Assembly (NCBI RefSeq): GCF_003049725.1
Contig: NZ_QAGM01000008.1
Span: 62,001-126,000, forward strand
Reading direction: 5' to 3'
Length of the DNA: 64,000 nt
Origin: Oceanimonas marisflavi
Lineage (GTDB): Bacteria > Pseudomonadota > Gammaproteobacteria > Enterobacterales > Aeromonadaceae
Both the position numbers and the translations under genes were made by a program. The notes beneath the pieces are model-generated. The model saw nothing but the letters and a program-made list of their open reading frames with translations. It was not told the DNA's origin and did no database searches. Shown here piece after piece: positions 7,859 to 16,603 of this stretch; within the stretch, counting starts at the first letter, position 1; each line of letters starts with the position of its first letter.

Positions 7859-8386
7859 ATGCTTAAACATATCATTGTTGTCGGCAGTCTGCTTGTGATG
7901 GCCGGATGCACTACTGTTTCCGATCACAAGTCAGGCAAAAGGATGACTGGTAATAAGCCGTCCTCTTCCCTGACTTACAGCATCAGCACCGAGCCCATGA
8001 AGCCCAAACGCTCGCTGGCCACGATCAGTGACTTGCAGCAGGTCTATCAGCGCTGGCGTGGTGTTCCCTACCGGTTTGGCGGTGAAAGTGAGCAGGGCAT
8101 TGACTGCTCTGCTTTTACTCAGGCCCTTTACCAGGAAGCCTTTGGCATGGATCTGCCGCGCAGCACTTATGAGCAGGTGCAGCTGGGGCGGGAAGTGGAG
8201 AAGGACGAACTCAGGCCCGGCGATCTGGTGTTTTTCCGTACCGGACGCAGCATGCGCCACAATGGCGTTTATGTTGGCAATGGCAAGTTTGCCCATGCCT
8301 CATCCAGCGTGGGAGTGACCATCTCCAGCCTGGACAATGTCTACTGGCGCAGCCGTTACTGGCAGGCCAGGCGGGTACTGGACTAA
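7859..8386 (+). CDS. mepS: NlpC/P60 murein endopeptidase, MepS (Spr)-like lipoprotein
   Basis: The protein has 175 residues. A lipoprotein signal with lipobox MAGC (Cys17) is followed by a polar linker and an NlpC/P60 domain from about residue 60. The catalytic residues are visible as Cys83 in GIDCSAFTQ, His134 in RHNGVYVG and His146 in KFAHASSS. PRSTYEQ and the C-terminal RYWQARRVL are very like E. coli MepS, which cuts D-Ala-mDAP cross-links so that peptidoglycan can grow. The frame continues far upstream, but the start at 7859 gives the standard lipoprotein signal and fits the candidate promoter. In E. coli mepS also lies in the yej region. Confidence 0.87.
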   Translation: MLKHIIVVGSLLVMAGCTTVSDHKSGKRMTGNKPSSSLTYSISTEPMKPKRSLATISDLQQVYQRWRGVPYRFGGESEQGIDCSAFTQALYQEAFGMDLPRSTYEQVQLGREVEKDELRPGDLVFFRTGRSMRHNGVYVGNGKFAHASSSVGVTISSLDNVYWRSRYWQARRVLD

Positions 8387-8416
8387 AAGCAGTATCCGGA
8401 GAGCAGCAAATTCGGG

Positions 8417-8505
8417 GTAGGTTGGAATGAGCGAAGCGAATTCCAACATTTGGCTGCCGGCGTCGCCAGTGTTTGTTGCGATTCGCTGCGCTCATCACAA
8501 CCTAC
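8417..8505. repeat. Paired-hairpin GTAGGTTGGG repeat, copy 2
   Basis: This 89-bp element runs from GTAGGTTGGAATGAGCGAAG to CACAACCTAC. The left half pairs ttggaat with attccaa. The right half pairs less perfectly (tgttgcgattcg with ctcatcacaac). It sits between the converging mepS and yejM genes. Confidence 0.78.
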
Positions 8506-8518
8506 AACCGTATTATTT

Positions 8519-8550
8519 ACCAGTCCCCAGTCCCCAGTTACCAGTCCCGG
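8519..8550. repeat. CCCCAGT-type tandem units beside the yejM stop
   Basis: Four units of the form cagtcccc/cagttac run directly up to the yejM stop codon. They are the C-rich arm of the class seen at 351-431, 24104-24252 and 59672-59755, here without a G-rich partner arm. Confidence 0.6.
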
Positions 8551-10404
8551 TTATTTCCCCTGAAACCGGTTCAGCTCGTTCATCACCTGCATCAGCAGGG
8601 TCAGCTCCGGGTTGCTTCCTTCCCGCTCATGGTAATCACCGGCACTCAGCAACTGCAGATCCCCGCGCCGGTTGAACAGGGTGATGTCATCATTCTGGTA
8701 AATGGCATACTCCTCTTCATCGGAAGCCAGCCGCCAGCGGTTTGGACGTTCGCTGAACAGCGACTGGCCGCTGGCATAGCTGCGCAGCGGGTTTCTTACC
8801 CCCAATGCCTGTTGCAGCAGGGTAGGAGCCAGATCCAGGTGGCTGGTAGGGTGCGTAAAGCGCTCCGGCATGGTTCTTCCCGGCCAGGCGACCACCAGCG
8901 GCACCCGCAACTGGGCCGGTGAATAGGCATTGCCAAAACCCCAGGTGTTGTTGCCACTGTCGTTAAATTCGATGCCGTGTCCCGAGGTAATGACCACGAT
9001 CGTATCCCGTTCAACTCCCTGCAGCAGGCCAAGCAGACCGCCCAGCAACTGATCGGTATAAAACACGGCATTGCGGTAGCGATTAAGCAGGGCGTCGTGC
9101 TGCTCGCTGTGAAAGGGCGCCGCCGGATTCAGCTGTTTCAGCGAGGGCTGGAATGGCCCGCTCATGCCCTGGGGTAATGACAGGGTGTTGAGCGCATCGA
9201 GATAGACATAGGAAAACCAGGGGCGATCGTCCGGCTGCTCACTCAGCCAGCCGGCAAAACGGCTCAGTATCTGGCGATCGCCGTCGGCACCGCCGGGAGC
9301 AGCTTGCATGCCCGGGTTGCGCAGGGTGGTAAAAATGGTGTCCTTGTACAGGGCGGAGTCGGTGCCACCGCTGACAAACAGTCCAAAACGGTAGTCCTGG
9401 CGCTGAAGCTCGTCGACCAGCACAGGGGCGGTCCGCTCCAGCTCGGCTTCGCGCCGGTAGTGAGCGGGCAGACTGTAGAACAGGCTGAACAGCGCCGGCT
9501 CGGGCCGGTTGCCGGCGCTGAGGTGATTGTCAAAGCGCAGGTGGCGGTCGGCAAAGCGGCTCAGATTGGGCATGGTAATGGCATCGAGCTGATCGGCGCG
9601 CAGGCCGTCTGTCACCACCAGCAGAATATTGGGGGCCCGCTCCGGCGGCTGCACCGACAGGGAGCGCAGCGGATAGTTAAGCCGCTGTTGTGGTTTGTCG
9701 GCCACGCGCTCCGAACGCTCCCGGTATTCTTCTTCATCCAGCCAGCCCTGCTTGATCAGAAAGCTTTTGGCGGTCATGGGATAGGACAGCGGAAAGTTGG
9801 CCTTTTGCAGGGTTATCGGCGTATACAGGGTGGCATCGGCCCAGATGTGCACACTGTGGGTCAGGAAAAAGCACACCAGCAGAGGCAGGGTCAGCGGACG
9901 CGACAGGCTGCGCGAGCGCCCCCGGCTCCAGCGCCACAACCAGGCCCCCAGCCACAGCTCCACCAAAAACAGCACAGGTACCCAGGCGAACAGCCAGCCC
10001 CAGCCCGGCGCGCTTTCTGCCTGGGCCTGATCCAGCAGCAGCCGCCACACCGAAGGATTAAGGTGAAAGCCAAACAGGCTGAACACCTGAGTATCCACCA
10101 GCAGCAGGGTGAGCGCGCTTGTCGCCAGCCCGGCTCCGAGGAATTGTACTGCCCTGAGTCTGGGAAACAGAAACGTCAGCGGGAACAGGGTCAGCAGGTA
10201 GGTGCAGAAGGTGAGAAAGGCAAAATGCCCGACCCAGCTGACCAGCATATAGCCAATACCGAGGAGAGTATCGGGCAGGCCGGCCGCAAACAGATAGCGG
10301 ACAGACACCGCCATGGCCAGAAGAATGTTGAAAAATACAAACCAGTGGCCCCAGCCGATCAGGCGGGATACATGGTCACGATACTGGGGGCCGGTTTCAA
10401 CCAT
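8551..10404 (-). CDS. yejM: Inner-membrane sulfatase-fold protein YejM (PbgA/LapC)
   Basis: The protein has 617 residues, slightly longer than the 586 of E. coli. The first 200 or so form five membrane helices (DUF3413). The rest is a periplasmic alkaline-phosphatase/sulfatase fold with NILLVVTDGLRADQL and VVITSGHGIEFNDSG. In enterobacteria YejM senses lipopolysaccharide at the inner membrane and protects LpxC from FtsH by binding LapB. It is the second gene after yejL (33-base gap), matching the E. coli order. Its 3' end converges on mepS. Confidence 0.92.
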   Translation of the reverse strand: MVETGPQYRDHVSRLIGWGHWFVFFNILLAMAVSVRYLFAAGLPDTLLGIGYMLVSWVGHFAFLTFCTYLLTLFPLTFLFPRLRAVQFLGAGLATSALTLLLVDTQVFSLFGFHLNPSVWRLLLDQAQAESAPGWGWLFAWVPVLFLVELWLGAWLWRWSRGRSRSLSRPLTLPLLVCFFLTHSVHIWADATLYTPITLQKANFPLSYPMTAKSFLIKQGWLDEEEYRERSERVADKPQQRLNYPLRSLSVQPPERAPNILLVVTDGLRADQLDAITMPNLSRFADRHLRFDNHLSAGNRPEPALFSLFYSLPAHYRREAELERTAPVLVDELQRQDYRFGLFVSGGTDSALYKDTIFTTLRNPGMQAAPGGADGDRQILSRFAGWLSEQPDDRPWFSYVYLDALNTLSLPQGMSGPFQPSLKQLNPAAPFHSEQHDALLNRYRNAVFYTDQLLGGLLGLLQGVERDTIVVITSGHGIEFNDSGNNTWGFGNAYSPAQLRVPLVVAWPGRTMPERFTHPTSHLDLAPTLLQQALGVRNPLRSYASGQSLFSERPNRWRLASDEEEYAIYQNDDITLFNRRGDLQLLSAGDYHEREGSNPELTLLMQVMNELNRFQGK

Positions 10405-10437
10405 GAGGGTGGTGGATCTCGGTGAATGAAAGGGCGC

Positions 10438-10665
10438 TCAGTGCGCCCCTTTTTGTGTGTCGACGGAGGAGGTCAGCACACTGGCAAACTTGTCGGCAAT
10501 GGCCTTGCGCTGACCGGGTGCTATCTGGTGATTGATGATATGGGTGGCCAGGTTGCCCAGTACCATGAGTCGCAGATCTGCCGGGGCCTGGTGTTTGTCC
10601 ATCACCGCCTCCAGCTCACTCAGCAACTGGTCGAATTGTTTGTCGTACTTGGAAATAACAGGCAT
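10438..10665 (-). CDS. yejL: DUF1414 protein YejL
   Basis: This is a 75-residue soluble protein starting MPVISKYDKQFDQLLSELEAV, which is characteristic of the YejL family. The molecular function is unknown. It is the first gene of the yejL-yejM unit and is divergent from yejK, as in E. coli. Confidence 0.9.
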   Translation of the reverse strand: MPVISKYDKQFDQLLSELEAVMDKHQAPADLRLMVLGNLATHIINHQIAPGQRKAIADKFASVLTSSVDTQKGAH

Positions 10666-10700
10666 GGGCGTTCAATCGTTTAACTTGATAACAGGGCGTC

Positions 10701-10706
10701 TATAAT
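10701..10706 (+). promoter_or_regulatory. Possible -10 element of yejK
   Basis: A perfect TATAAT lies 37 bases before the yejK ATG, in the gap to the divergent yejL. No good -35 hexamer is seen at the expected distance. Confidence 0.35.
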
Positions 10707-10742
10707 ACCCCACCCCATTCGGCAACTCTATGGCAATCTGAC

Positions 10743-11738
10743 ATGAGCCTGGACATCGAACACATCATAGTGCATTCCCTGTTTCTGAATGAACAGGGGC
10801 AGACCGAGCTTGCCAAGCGCGACGACGAGCTGGCCACGGGCTCGGCGGTGACGCAGCTGATGAGCGAGCTGCACCATATTTACAATACCAAGGCCGGCAA
10901 GGTGTTTGGCTATTTCAGCGACGAGGACACCGGCTTTCGCGATCTGGTGCGGCGCATGGAAGATCAGAGCCTGGGCTTTGCGCCTTTTTCACACCAGGCC
11001 GCCGAGCGGTTGCTGGGCGAGCTGAACCGGCTGGACATGCAGGAAGAAGGCGTGCTGCTGTTTGTGCGTTATCAGTGGCTGGGGGCCCGTTATCTGCTGA
11101 TCGCCCTGCTCGATAATAAAGACAGCGTGACCGTCACCGAGCAGCTGGATGTGAGCCGGGCCAGTTATCTGGACCTGGGACGCATGCAGCTGGCGGCGCG
11201 GCTGGATCTGACCGAGCTGCAGACCCGGCCCGAGTCAAAGCGGTACTTTTCCTTTATCAAGGGCCGGGCCGGTCGCAAGGTGTCGGATTTCTTTCTCAAC
11301 TTTCTGTCCTGTGTCGAGGGCATGGATCCCAAGGCCCAGAGCCAGGGACTGATGAAAGCGGTGGATGAGTACTGCGATGCCCGCCAGCTGAGTCAGGAAG
11401 AAAAACTGCAGAGCAAGGCCACCATCAGCAAGTATTGCCGGGAGCAGTTAAAGGAAGGGGAAGAGCTGGAGCTGCGCGAGCTGTCGGCGGAGCTGGGTAC
11501 CGACGACGACCTCGACTTTTATCAGTTTGTGAGCGAGGAATACGCCCTGGAAGAGCGTTTTCCGGTGGATCGCTCGTCTCTCAAGGGCCTGACCAAATAC
11601 GTGGGCTCCGGCGGCGGCCTGACCATCAGCTTCGATCAGAAGCTGCTGGGAGAGCGTATTGACTACGATCCGGCCACCGATACCCTGACCATCAGGGGCA
11701 CCCCGCCCAACCTCAAGGCGCAATTGCAGAAAGGCTGA
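10743..11738 (+). CDS. yejK: Nucleoid-associated protein YejK (NdpA)
   Basis: This 331-residue protein fits the YejK/NdpA family (335 in E. coli). It opens with MSLDIEHIIVHSLFLNEQGQ and has the conserved FSFIKGRAGRKVSDFFLNFL segment near residues 163-182. E. coli YejK is found on the nucleoid and interacts with topoisomerases, although its role is not settled. It is monocistronic. The ATG follows a TATAAT and has no strong Shine-Dalgarno sequence. The 3' end faces ahpF across a repeat. Confidence 0.92.
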   Translation: MSLDIEHIIVHSLFLNEQGQTELAKRDDELATGSAVTQLMSELHHIYNTKAGKVFGYFSDEDTGFRDLVRRMEDQSLGFAPFSHQAAERLLGELNRLDMQEEGVLLFVRYQWLGARYLLIALLDNKDSVTVTEQLDVSRASYLDLGRMQLAARLDLTELQTRPESKRYFSFIKGRAGRKVSDFFLNFLSCVEGMDPKAQSQGLMKAVDEYCDARQLSQEEKLQSKATISKYCREQLKEGEELELRELSAELGTDDDLDFYQFVSEEYALEERFPVDRSSLKGLTKYVGSGGGLTISFDQKLLGERIDYDPATDTLTIRGTPPNLKAQLQKG

Positions 11739-11744
11739 AAAATC

Positions 11745-11795
11745 GTGAGGAGTAAGGTGTGAGGAGTGGAATCGCCTCACCCCTCGCCCCTCACG
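11745..11795. repeat. GTGAGGAGT-class inverted tandem repeat
   Basis: Two G-rich units (gtgaggagtaag and gtgtgaggagtgg) are followed after a few bases by C-rich counterparts (cctcacccctcgcccctcacg). The element fills the convergent gap between yejK and ahpF up to the ahpF stop codon. It could form a long hairpin in transcripts from either side. Confidence 0.7.
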
Positions 11796-11798
11796 CTG

Positions 11799-13340
11799 TT
11801 ACGAGCGGATCAGGTGATCAAAGGCCCCCAGGGCGGCGGTGGCGCCGGCTCCCATGGAGATAATGATCTGCTTGTAGGGCACGGTAGTGGCATCGCCGGC
11901 GGCAAACACGCCCGGCATGGAGGTGGCCCCCCGGTTGTCGATGATCACCTCGCCAACGCGGCTCAGCTCCACACTTGAGCCCTGCAGAAATTCTGTGTTG
12001 GGCACCAGGCCAATCTGCACAAAGATGCCCGCCACATCGAGCCGCTTGCTTTCACCGCTGCTGCGATCGGTATATTGCATGCCGGTCACCTTGTTGCCGT
12101 CCCCCAGCACCTCGGTGGTCCGGGCATTCATGATAATATCGATATTGCCCAGTGAACGCGCCTTGCGTTGCAGTACCTCGTCGGCACGCAGACTGTCGGC
12201 GAATTCCACCACGGTGACGTGCTCGACGATGCCCGCCAGATCGATGGCGGCTTCAATGCCGGAGTTGCCGCCGCCCACCACGGCCACCCGCTTGCCCTTG
12301 AAGAAGGGGCCGTCACAGTGGGGGCAGTAGGCCACGCCCTTGTTGCGGTACTCGGCTTCGCCGGGCACCTTCAGCTCGCGCCAGCGGGCGCCGGTGGCCA
12401 GAATGACCGACTTGCTTTTAAGCACGGCACCGCTTGCCAGCGGCACTTCAATCAGCTCGCCCTGCTGAATGCCGGCGGCGCGCTGACTGGTGACAAGCTC
12501 GACGTCATATTCCTTTACATGCTGCTCCAGGCTGGCGGCCAGTTTCGGGCCTTCGGTATAGGGCACGGAAATAAAGTTCTCAATGCCTACCGTGTCCATC
12601 ACCTGACCACCGAAGCGCTCGGCCACCAGGCCGGTGCGCACCCCCTTGCGGGCGGCATAGATGGCGGCTGCTGCGCCGGCGGGGCCACCGCCCACCACCA
12701 GTACATCAAAGGGATCCTGTTCGCCGAGGGCGGCGGCCTGACGCTCGGCGGCACCGGTATCCAGCTTGCCGGTGATTTCTTCCAGCGTCATACGGCCCTG
12801 GCCAAAGTGTTCGCCGTTCAGATAAACCGCGGGCACGGCCATGATCTGGCGCTCGTTCACTTCATCCTGAAACAGGGCGCCGTCGATCATCACATGGGTG
12901 ATATTGGGGTTCAGGGTGGCCATCAGGTTCAGCGCCTGCACCACATCCGGGCAGTTCTGGCATGACAGCGATACATAGGTTTCAAAGTGGTATTCCCCCT
13001 CGAGGTTGCGGATCTGCTCCTGCAGCGCCGGATCGGCCTTGGACGGATGACCGCCGGTCTGCAGCAGCGCCAGCACCAGGGAGGTAAACTCGTGTCCCAG
13101 GGGAATACCGGCAAAACTGATGCGCGGGGCCTGGCCGGCAGCGGCCATGCTCATGCTCGGTGTACGGCTGGCGCGGGCTTCCATGAGTTCGATCTTGCCG
13201 GACAGCTCACTGATTTCAGTGGCCAGCTCCAGCAATTCCTTTGATTTCGGACTGTTATCACCGGACACGCTGATCGCTACCGGCGAGACGATGTGCTGCA
13301 GATAGGTGTCCAGTTGCTTTTTAAGATTGGTATCTAACAT
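11799..13340 (-). CDS. ahpF: Alkyl hydroperoxide reductase subunit F (AhpF)
   Basis: The protein has 513 residues. It has an N-terminal double-thioredoxin domain with CQNC (Cys127 and Cys130), then a thioredoxin-reductase-like part with the FAD motif VVGGGPAG (about 215-222), the second redox pair CPHC (Cys339 and Cys342) and the NADH motif VVGGGNSG. Electrons flow from NADH through both disulfides to AhpC. The start at 13340 ([10 protein letters not shown]) matches the family. The frame runs upstream into the ahpC gap without a plausible protein. It lies 95 bases downstream of ahpC on the same strand. Confidence 0.96.
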   Translation of the reverse strand: MLDTNLKKQLDTYLQHIVSPVAISVSGDNSPKSKELLELATEISELSGKIELMEARASRTPSMSMAAAGQAPRISFAGIPLGHEFTSLVLALLQTGGHPSKADPALQEQIRNLEGEYHFETYVSLSCQNCPDVVQALNLMATLNPNITHVMIDGALFQDEVNERQIMAVPAVYLNGEHFGQGRMTLEEITGKLDTGAAERQAAALGEQDPFDVLVVGGGPAGAAAAIYAARKGVRTGLVAERFGGQVMDTVGIENFISVPYTEGPKLAASLEQHVKEYDVELVTSQRAAGIQQGELIEVPLASGAVLKSKSVILATGARWRELKVPGEAEYRNKGVAYCPHCDGPFFKGKRVAVVGGGNSGIEAAIDLAGIVEHVTVVEFADSLRADEVLQRKARSLGNIDIIMNARTTEVLGDGNKVTGMQYTDRSSGESKRLDVAGIFVQIGLVPNTEFLQGSSVELSRVGEVIIDNRGATSMPGVFAAGDATTVPYKQIIISMGAGATAALGAFDHLIRS

Positions 13341-13435
13341 GGGCGTGTCCTGTGCTGAATGTGAGGTACAAAAAACCCGGCCCGCCGACCGGATAGGGAG
13401 GTTATCGCGGCGGGCCGGGGAAGTGCGTTCAGATC

Positions 13436-14002
13436 TTAGATTTTGCCAACCAGATCCAGAGACGGGGCCAGGGTGGCTTCGCCTTCCTGCCACTTGGCGG
13501 GGCAGACTTCACCCGGATGGGCAGCCACATACTGGGCGGCCTTGATCTTGCGCACCAGATCGGAGGCGTCACGGCCAATGCCTTCGGCGGTGATTTCCAT
13601 GGCCTGGATCACGCCCTGGGGATCGATGATAAAGGTGGCGCGGTCGGCCAGGCCCTGACCTTCGCGCATCACGCCAAAGTTGTTGGTGATGGTGCCGGTC
13701 TGATCGCCCACCATGTAGTAGTTGATCTTGCCGATGGTCTCGGAGCTGTCGTGCCAGGCCTTGTGAGTGAAGTGGGTGTCGGTAGACACGGAATACACTT
13801 CCACACCCATGCTCTGCAGCGCTTCGTAGTGATCGGCCAGATCACCCAGCTCGGTGGGGCACACAAAGGTGAAGTCGGCGGGGTAGAAGAACACCACGGA
13901 CCACTTGCCCTTGAGATCGGCCTCGGTCACCTGCACGAAGTCGCCCTTGTAGTAGGCCTGGGCGGTAAAGGGTTTGATTTCGGTATTGATGGAAACAGCC
14001 AT
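13436..14002 (-). CDS. ahpC: Alkyl hydroperoxide reductase subunit C, typical 2-Cys peroxiredoxin
   Basis: This 188-residue peroxiredoxin has the peroxidatic cysteine in FVCPTEL (Cys48), the resolving cysteine in EVCPAKW (Cys167), and a GGxG-like loop region. It reduces hydrogen peroxide and organic peroxides and is recharged by AhpF, encoded next in the same direction. A strong AAAGGAG stands before the ATG. OxyR control is common in the family, but I could not identify a convincing OxyR site. Confidence 0.96.
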   Translation of the reverse strand: MAVSINTEIKPFTAQAYYKGDFVQVTEADLKGKWSVVFFYPADFTFVCPTELGDLADHYEALQSMGVEVYSVSTDTHFTHKAWHDSSETIGKINYYMVGDQTGTITNNFGVMREGQGLADRATFIIDPQGVIQAMEITAEGIGRDASDLVRKIKAAQYVAAHPGEVCPAKWQEGEATLAPSLDLVGKI

Positions 14003-14050
14003 GAATAGCTCCTTTGGGTTGTCGGTAAATGTGTGTCTCGAACGCCGTTC

Positions 14051-14079
14051 ATACTAGGGTCTGTCTTTTGTTAGTTAAA
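14051..14079 (-). promoter_or_regulatory. Possible ahpC promoter
   Basis: On the minus strand TTTAAC (14079-14074) and TAGTAT (14056-14051) are 17 bases apart, about 50 bases before the ahpC start. The weak -35 would fit an activator-dependent promoter. A short inverted repeat (gattg at 14101-14105 and caatc at 14113-14117) lies just upstream. Confidence 0.35.
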
Positions 14080-14859
14080 ATCATTTATTTCTACTTTATT
14101 GATTGGTTTTATCAATCAGTTGGATCCGAAAACACTCATCCACCAGAAAAAAATTTCTGCCGTTGTCAGTCACTCATGCTGCCTTTTCCACCCTGCCGAA
14201 TAGGGGAGCCTCAGGGTCCGATGGCACAGTGGGGCAGCAAACCTGAACATGACAAAACAACGACACCAGCGAGGAAATCACGGTAAGGGGATGTTGGGTT
14301 TCATGATTTTTTTTTGCGTTCGCAAAAAAATCTGCCCGAGAGCGCAGTGCCCGATGAGGCCGCTTCTGAGCTTTGCTGGTGCAGGTCTTTCGGGCTGGCC
14401 CAATAAAAACACAAAGATTGGACTTAACTTTAATCTATATCGGTTTTTTGATTTTATTTTACGTAATTAAATTACATTTATGGCGTTTTAAGCGTGTTTT
14501 TGATCCTGGTAAATGTGGCTTTTTTCAATGGGGTGAAAGGGGTAATGCTTTGGTCTAAGGCCGGCGAGGGAATGTGATGCATGTTGTGTTTTAGTTAAAT
14601 TGGATCTTGATCGAACCGGTTTTTTTGCGCAACGTAATAGCCACACCGCAACACGAAAGGAAAAGCGGCAACTGTTCGGTAAAACCACTTTGCTGTAACA
14701 AGCCAAACAAACGGAAACGAGCTGCAGTGCAGCTTTAAACATAAAAACAACAAAGTACTGCCAAGCCAGCCGAACGGCGGTGTCAACGCTGGTTTGACAG
14801 GGATGTGTAACGGTTTGAGACACACGATTGCTCAACAACAACAAGACAGGACTGGAACC
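14080..14859. other. Long AT-rich intergenic region between ahpC and aceA
   Basis: Nothing here looks like a real gene. The two flanking genes diverge, so both promoters should lie here. Visible structures are an AT-rich palindrome at 14305-14332 (T9, GCGTTCGC, A7), a perfect odd palindrome agctgcagtgcagct at 14720-14734, and an inverted repeat TGTCAA-N7-TTGACA at 14781-14799, 60 bases before the aceA ATG. The stretch 14400-14700 is much richer in A and T than the surrounding genes. An operator for carbon-source control of aceA is likely among these, but which one is inference. Confidence 0.5.
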
Positions 14860-16458
14860 ATGCCATACGCCAACGAGATCGATACCCTGACCACGCTGCT
14901 CAAGCAGAACCCGACCTGGGGTGCCATTAAACCCGAACATGCTGCCCGCATGCGCGTGCAGAACCAATTCAAGACCGGCCTCGATATCGCCAGATACACC
15001 GCCAAAATCATGCGCGAAGACATGGCCGCCTACGATGCCGACCCGGCGCAGTACACCCAGTCTCTGGGCTGCTGGCATGGCTTTATCGGTCAGCAGAAGC
15101 TGATTTCCATCAAGAAGCACTTTGGCAGCACCAAGCGCCGTTACCTCTATTTGTCCGGCTGGATGGTGGCCGCGCTGCGCTCCGAGTTCGGTCCGCTGCC
15201 GGATCAGTCCATGCACGAGAAAACCTCGGTACCCGGCCTGATTGAAGAGCTGTATACCTTCCTGCGTCAGGCCGACTCCTGGGAGCTGAACCACCTGTTC
15301 CGTGCCCTGGAAGATGCTCAGCAGGCCGGTGACACCGCCAAGGCCAGGGAAATTGAAGCTCAAATCGACAATCACGAAACTCACATTGTGCCGATCGTGG
15401 CCGACATCGATGCCGGTTTTGGTAACGCCGAAGCCACCTACCTGCTGGCCAAAAAGATGATTGAAGCCGGTGCCTGCTGTATTCAGCTGGAAAACCAGGT
15501 ATCCGACGAGAAGCAGTGTGGCCACCAGGACGGTAAAGTGACCGTGCCTCATGCCGACTTCCTGGCCAAGATCAACGCCGTGCGTCTGGCCTTCCTCGAG
15601 CTGGGGGTGGATGACGGTGTGATTGTGGCCCGTACCGACTCTCTGGGTGCCGGTCTGACCAAGCAGATTGCCGTGACCAGTGAGCCGGGGGATCTGGGCG
15701 ACCAGTACAACAGCTTCCTTGACGGCGACTACATCAACAGCGCCGACGAAATCGACAACGGCGATGTGGTGATCAAGTCCAACGGCAAGCTGAAAAAGGT
15801 CAAGCGTCTGGCGTCGGGCCTGTTCCAGTTCAAGGCCGGCTCCGGTGAAGACCGGGTGGTGCTGGACTGCATCACCAGCCTGCAGCACGGTGCCGACCTG
15901 CTGTGGATTGAAACCGAGAAGCCCCATATCGGCCAGATCAAGGGCATGGTGGACCGCATTCGCGCCGTGGTGCCCGATGCCAAGCTGGTGTACAACAACA
16001 GCCCGTCCTTCAACTGGACCCTGAACTTCCGTCAGCAGGTGTTTGATGCCTGGGCCGCCGAAGGCAAGGATGTGTCCGGCTACGATCGGGATCGCCTGAT
16101 GAGCGCCGACTACGACGCCACCGAGCTGGCCCGGCTGGCCGACGAGAAGGTGCGTACCTTCCAGGCCGATGCCGCCCGGGAAGCCGGCATTTTCCACCAC
16201 CTGATCACCCTGCCGACCTACCACACCGCGGCCCTGTCTACCGACAACCTGGCCAAGGGCTACTTCGGTGACGAAGGCATGCTGGCCTATGTGGCGGGGG
16301 TACAGCGTCAGGAAATTCGTCAGGGCATTGCCACCGTCAAGCACCAGGACATGGCCGGCTCCAACATCGGTGACGATCACAAGGAATTCTTTGCCGGTGA
16401 AGCCGCCCTCAAGGCCGGTGGCAAGGACAACACCATGGGTCAGTTCGAAAATATCTGA
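14860..16458 (+). CDS. aceA: Isocitrate lyase, long (Pseudomonas-type) form
   Basis: The 532-residue protein belongs to the longer isocitrate lyase branch. The E. coli enzyme has 434 residues. The active-site loop reads EKQCGHQDGK, with catalytic Cys220, and the metal-binding region reads VADIDAGFGNAEATY. It splits isocitrate to glyoxylate and succinate, the first step of the glyoxylate shunt for growth on acetate or fatty acids. Malate synthase is not adjacent. The ATG at 14860 (MPYANEI) follows AGGACTGG, and an in-frame upstream extension was rejected as non-conserved. A strong terminator follows. Confidence 0.95.
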   Translation: MPYANEIDTLTTLLKQNPTWGAIKPEHAARMRVQNQFKTGLDIARYTAKIMREDMAAYDADPAQYTQSLGCWHGFIGQQKLISIKKHFGSTKRRYLYLSGWMVAALRSEFGPLPDQSMHEKTSVPGLIEELYTFLRQADSWELNHLFRALEDAQQAGDTAKAREIEAQIDNHETHIVPIVADIDAGFGNAEATYLLAKKMIEAGACCIQLENQVSDEKQCGHQDGKVTVPHADFLAKINAVRLAFLELGVDDGVIVARTDSLGAGLTKQIAVTSEPGDLGDQYNSFLDGDYINSADEIDNGDVVIKSNGKLKKVKRLASGLFQFKAGSGEDRVVLDCITSLQHGADLLWIETEKPHIGQIKGMVDRIRAVVPDAKLVYNNSPSFNWTLNFRQQVFDAWAAEGKDVSGYDRDRLMSADYDATELARLADEKVRTFQADAAREAGIFHHLITLPTYHTAALSTDNLAKGYFGDEGMLAYVAGVQRQEIRQGIATVKHQDMAGSNIGDDHKEFFAGEAALKAGGKDNTMGQFENI

Positions 16459-16507
16459 GTCTCTGAGTCGTCCATAACAATAACATTGCAAGGTCCATCT
16501 CGTTTTT

Positions 16508-16532
16508 GGCAGCCCGTGAGGCTGCCTTTTTT
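16508..16532 (+). terminator. Rho-independent terminator after aceA
   Basis: GGCAGCC and GGCTGCC are separated by 5 bases and followed by six T residues, about 50 bases after the aceA stop. Confidence 0.85.
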
Positions 16533-16603
16533 CGTTTTGGGCTCAACCCGGGCCGCTCGACTAGACTTAGCCTCGAGGTTCCAGTCTGGACTGTGAGGGC
16601 GGC

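Noticed and set aside
14305-14332. Terminator at the T9-GCGTTCGC-A7 palindrome
   Set aside because: On both strands the T run comes before the stem and the A run after it, so it lacks the layout of an intrinsic terminator. It is kept only as part of the intergenic description.
14488-16491. A 667-codon open frame on the minus strand opposite aceA
   Set aside because: It is the complement of a strongly conserved enzyme gene, with no motif, start signal or operon context of its own.
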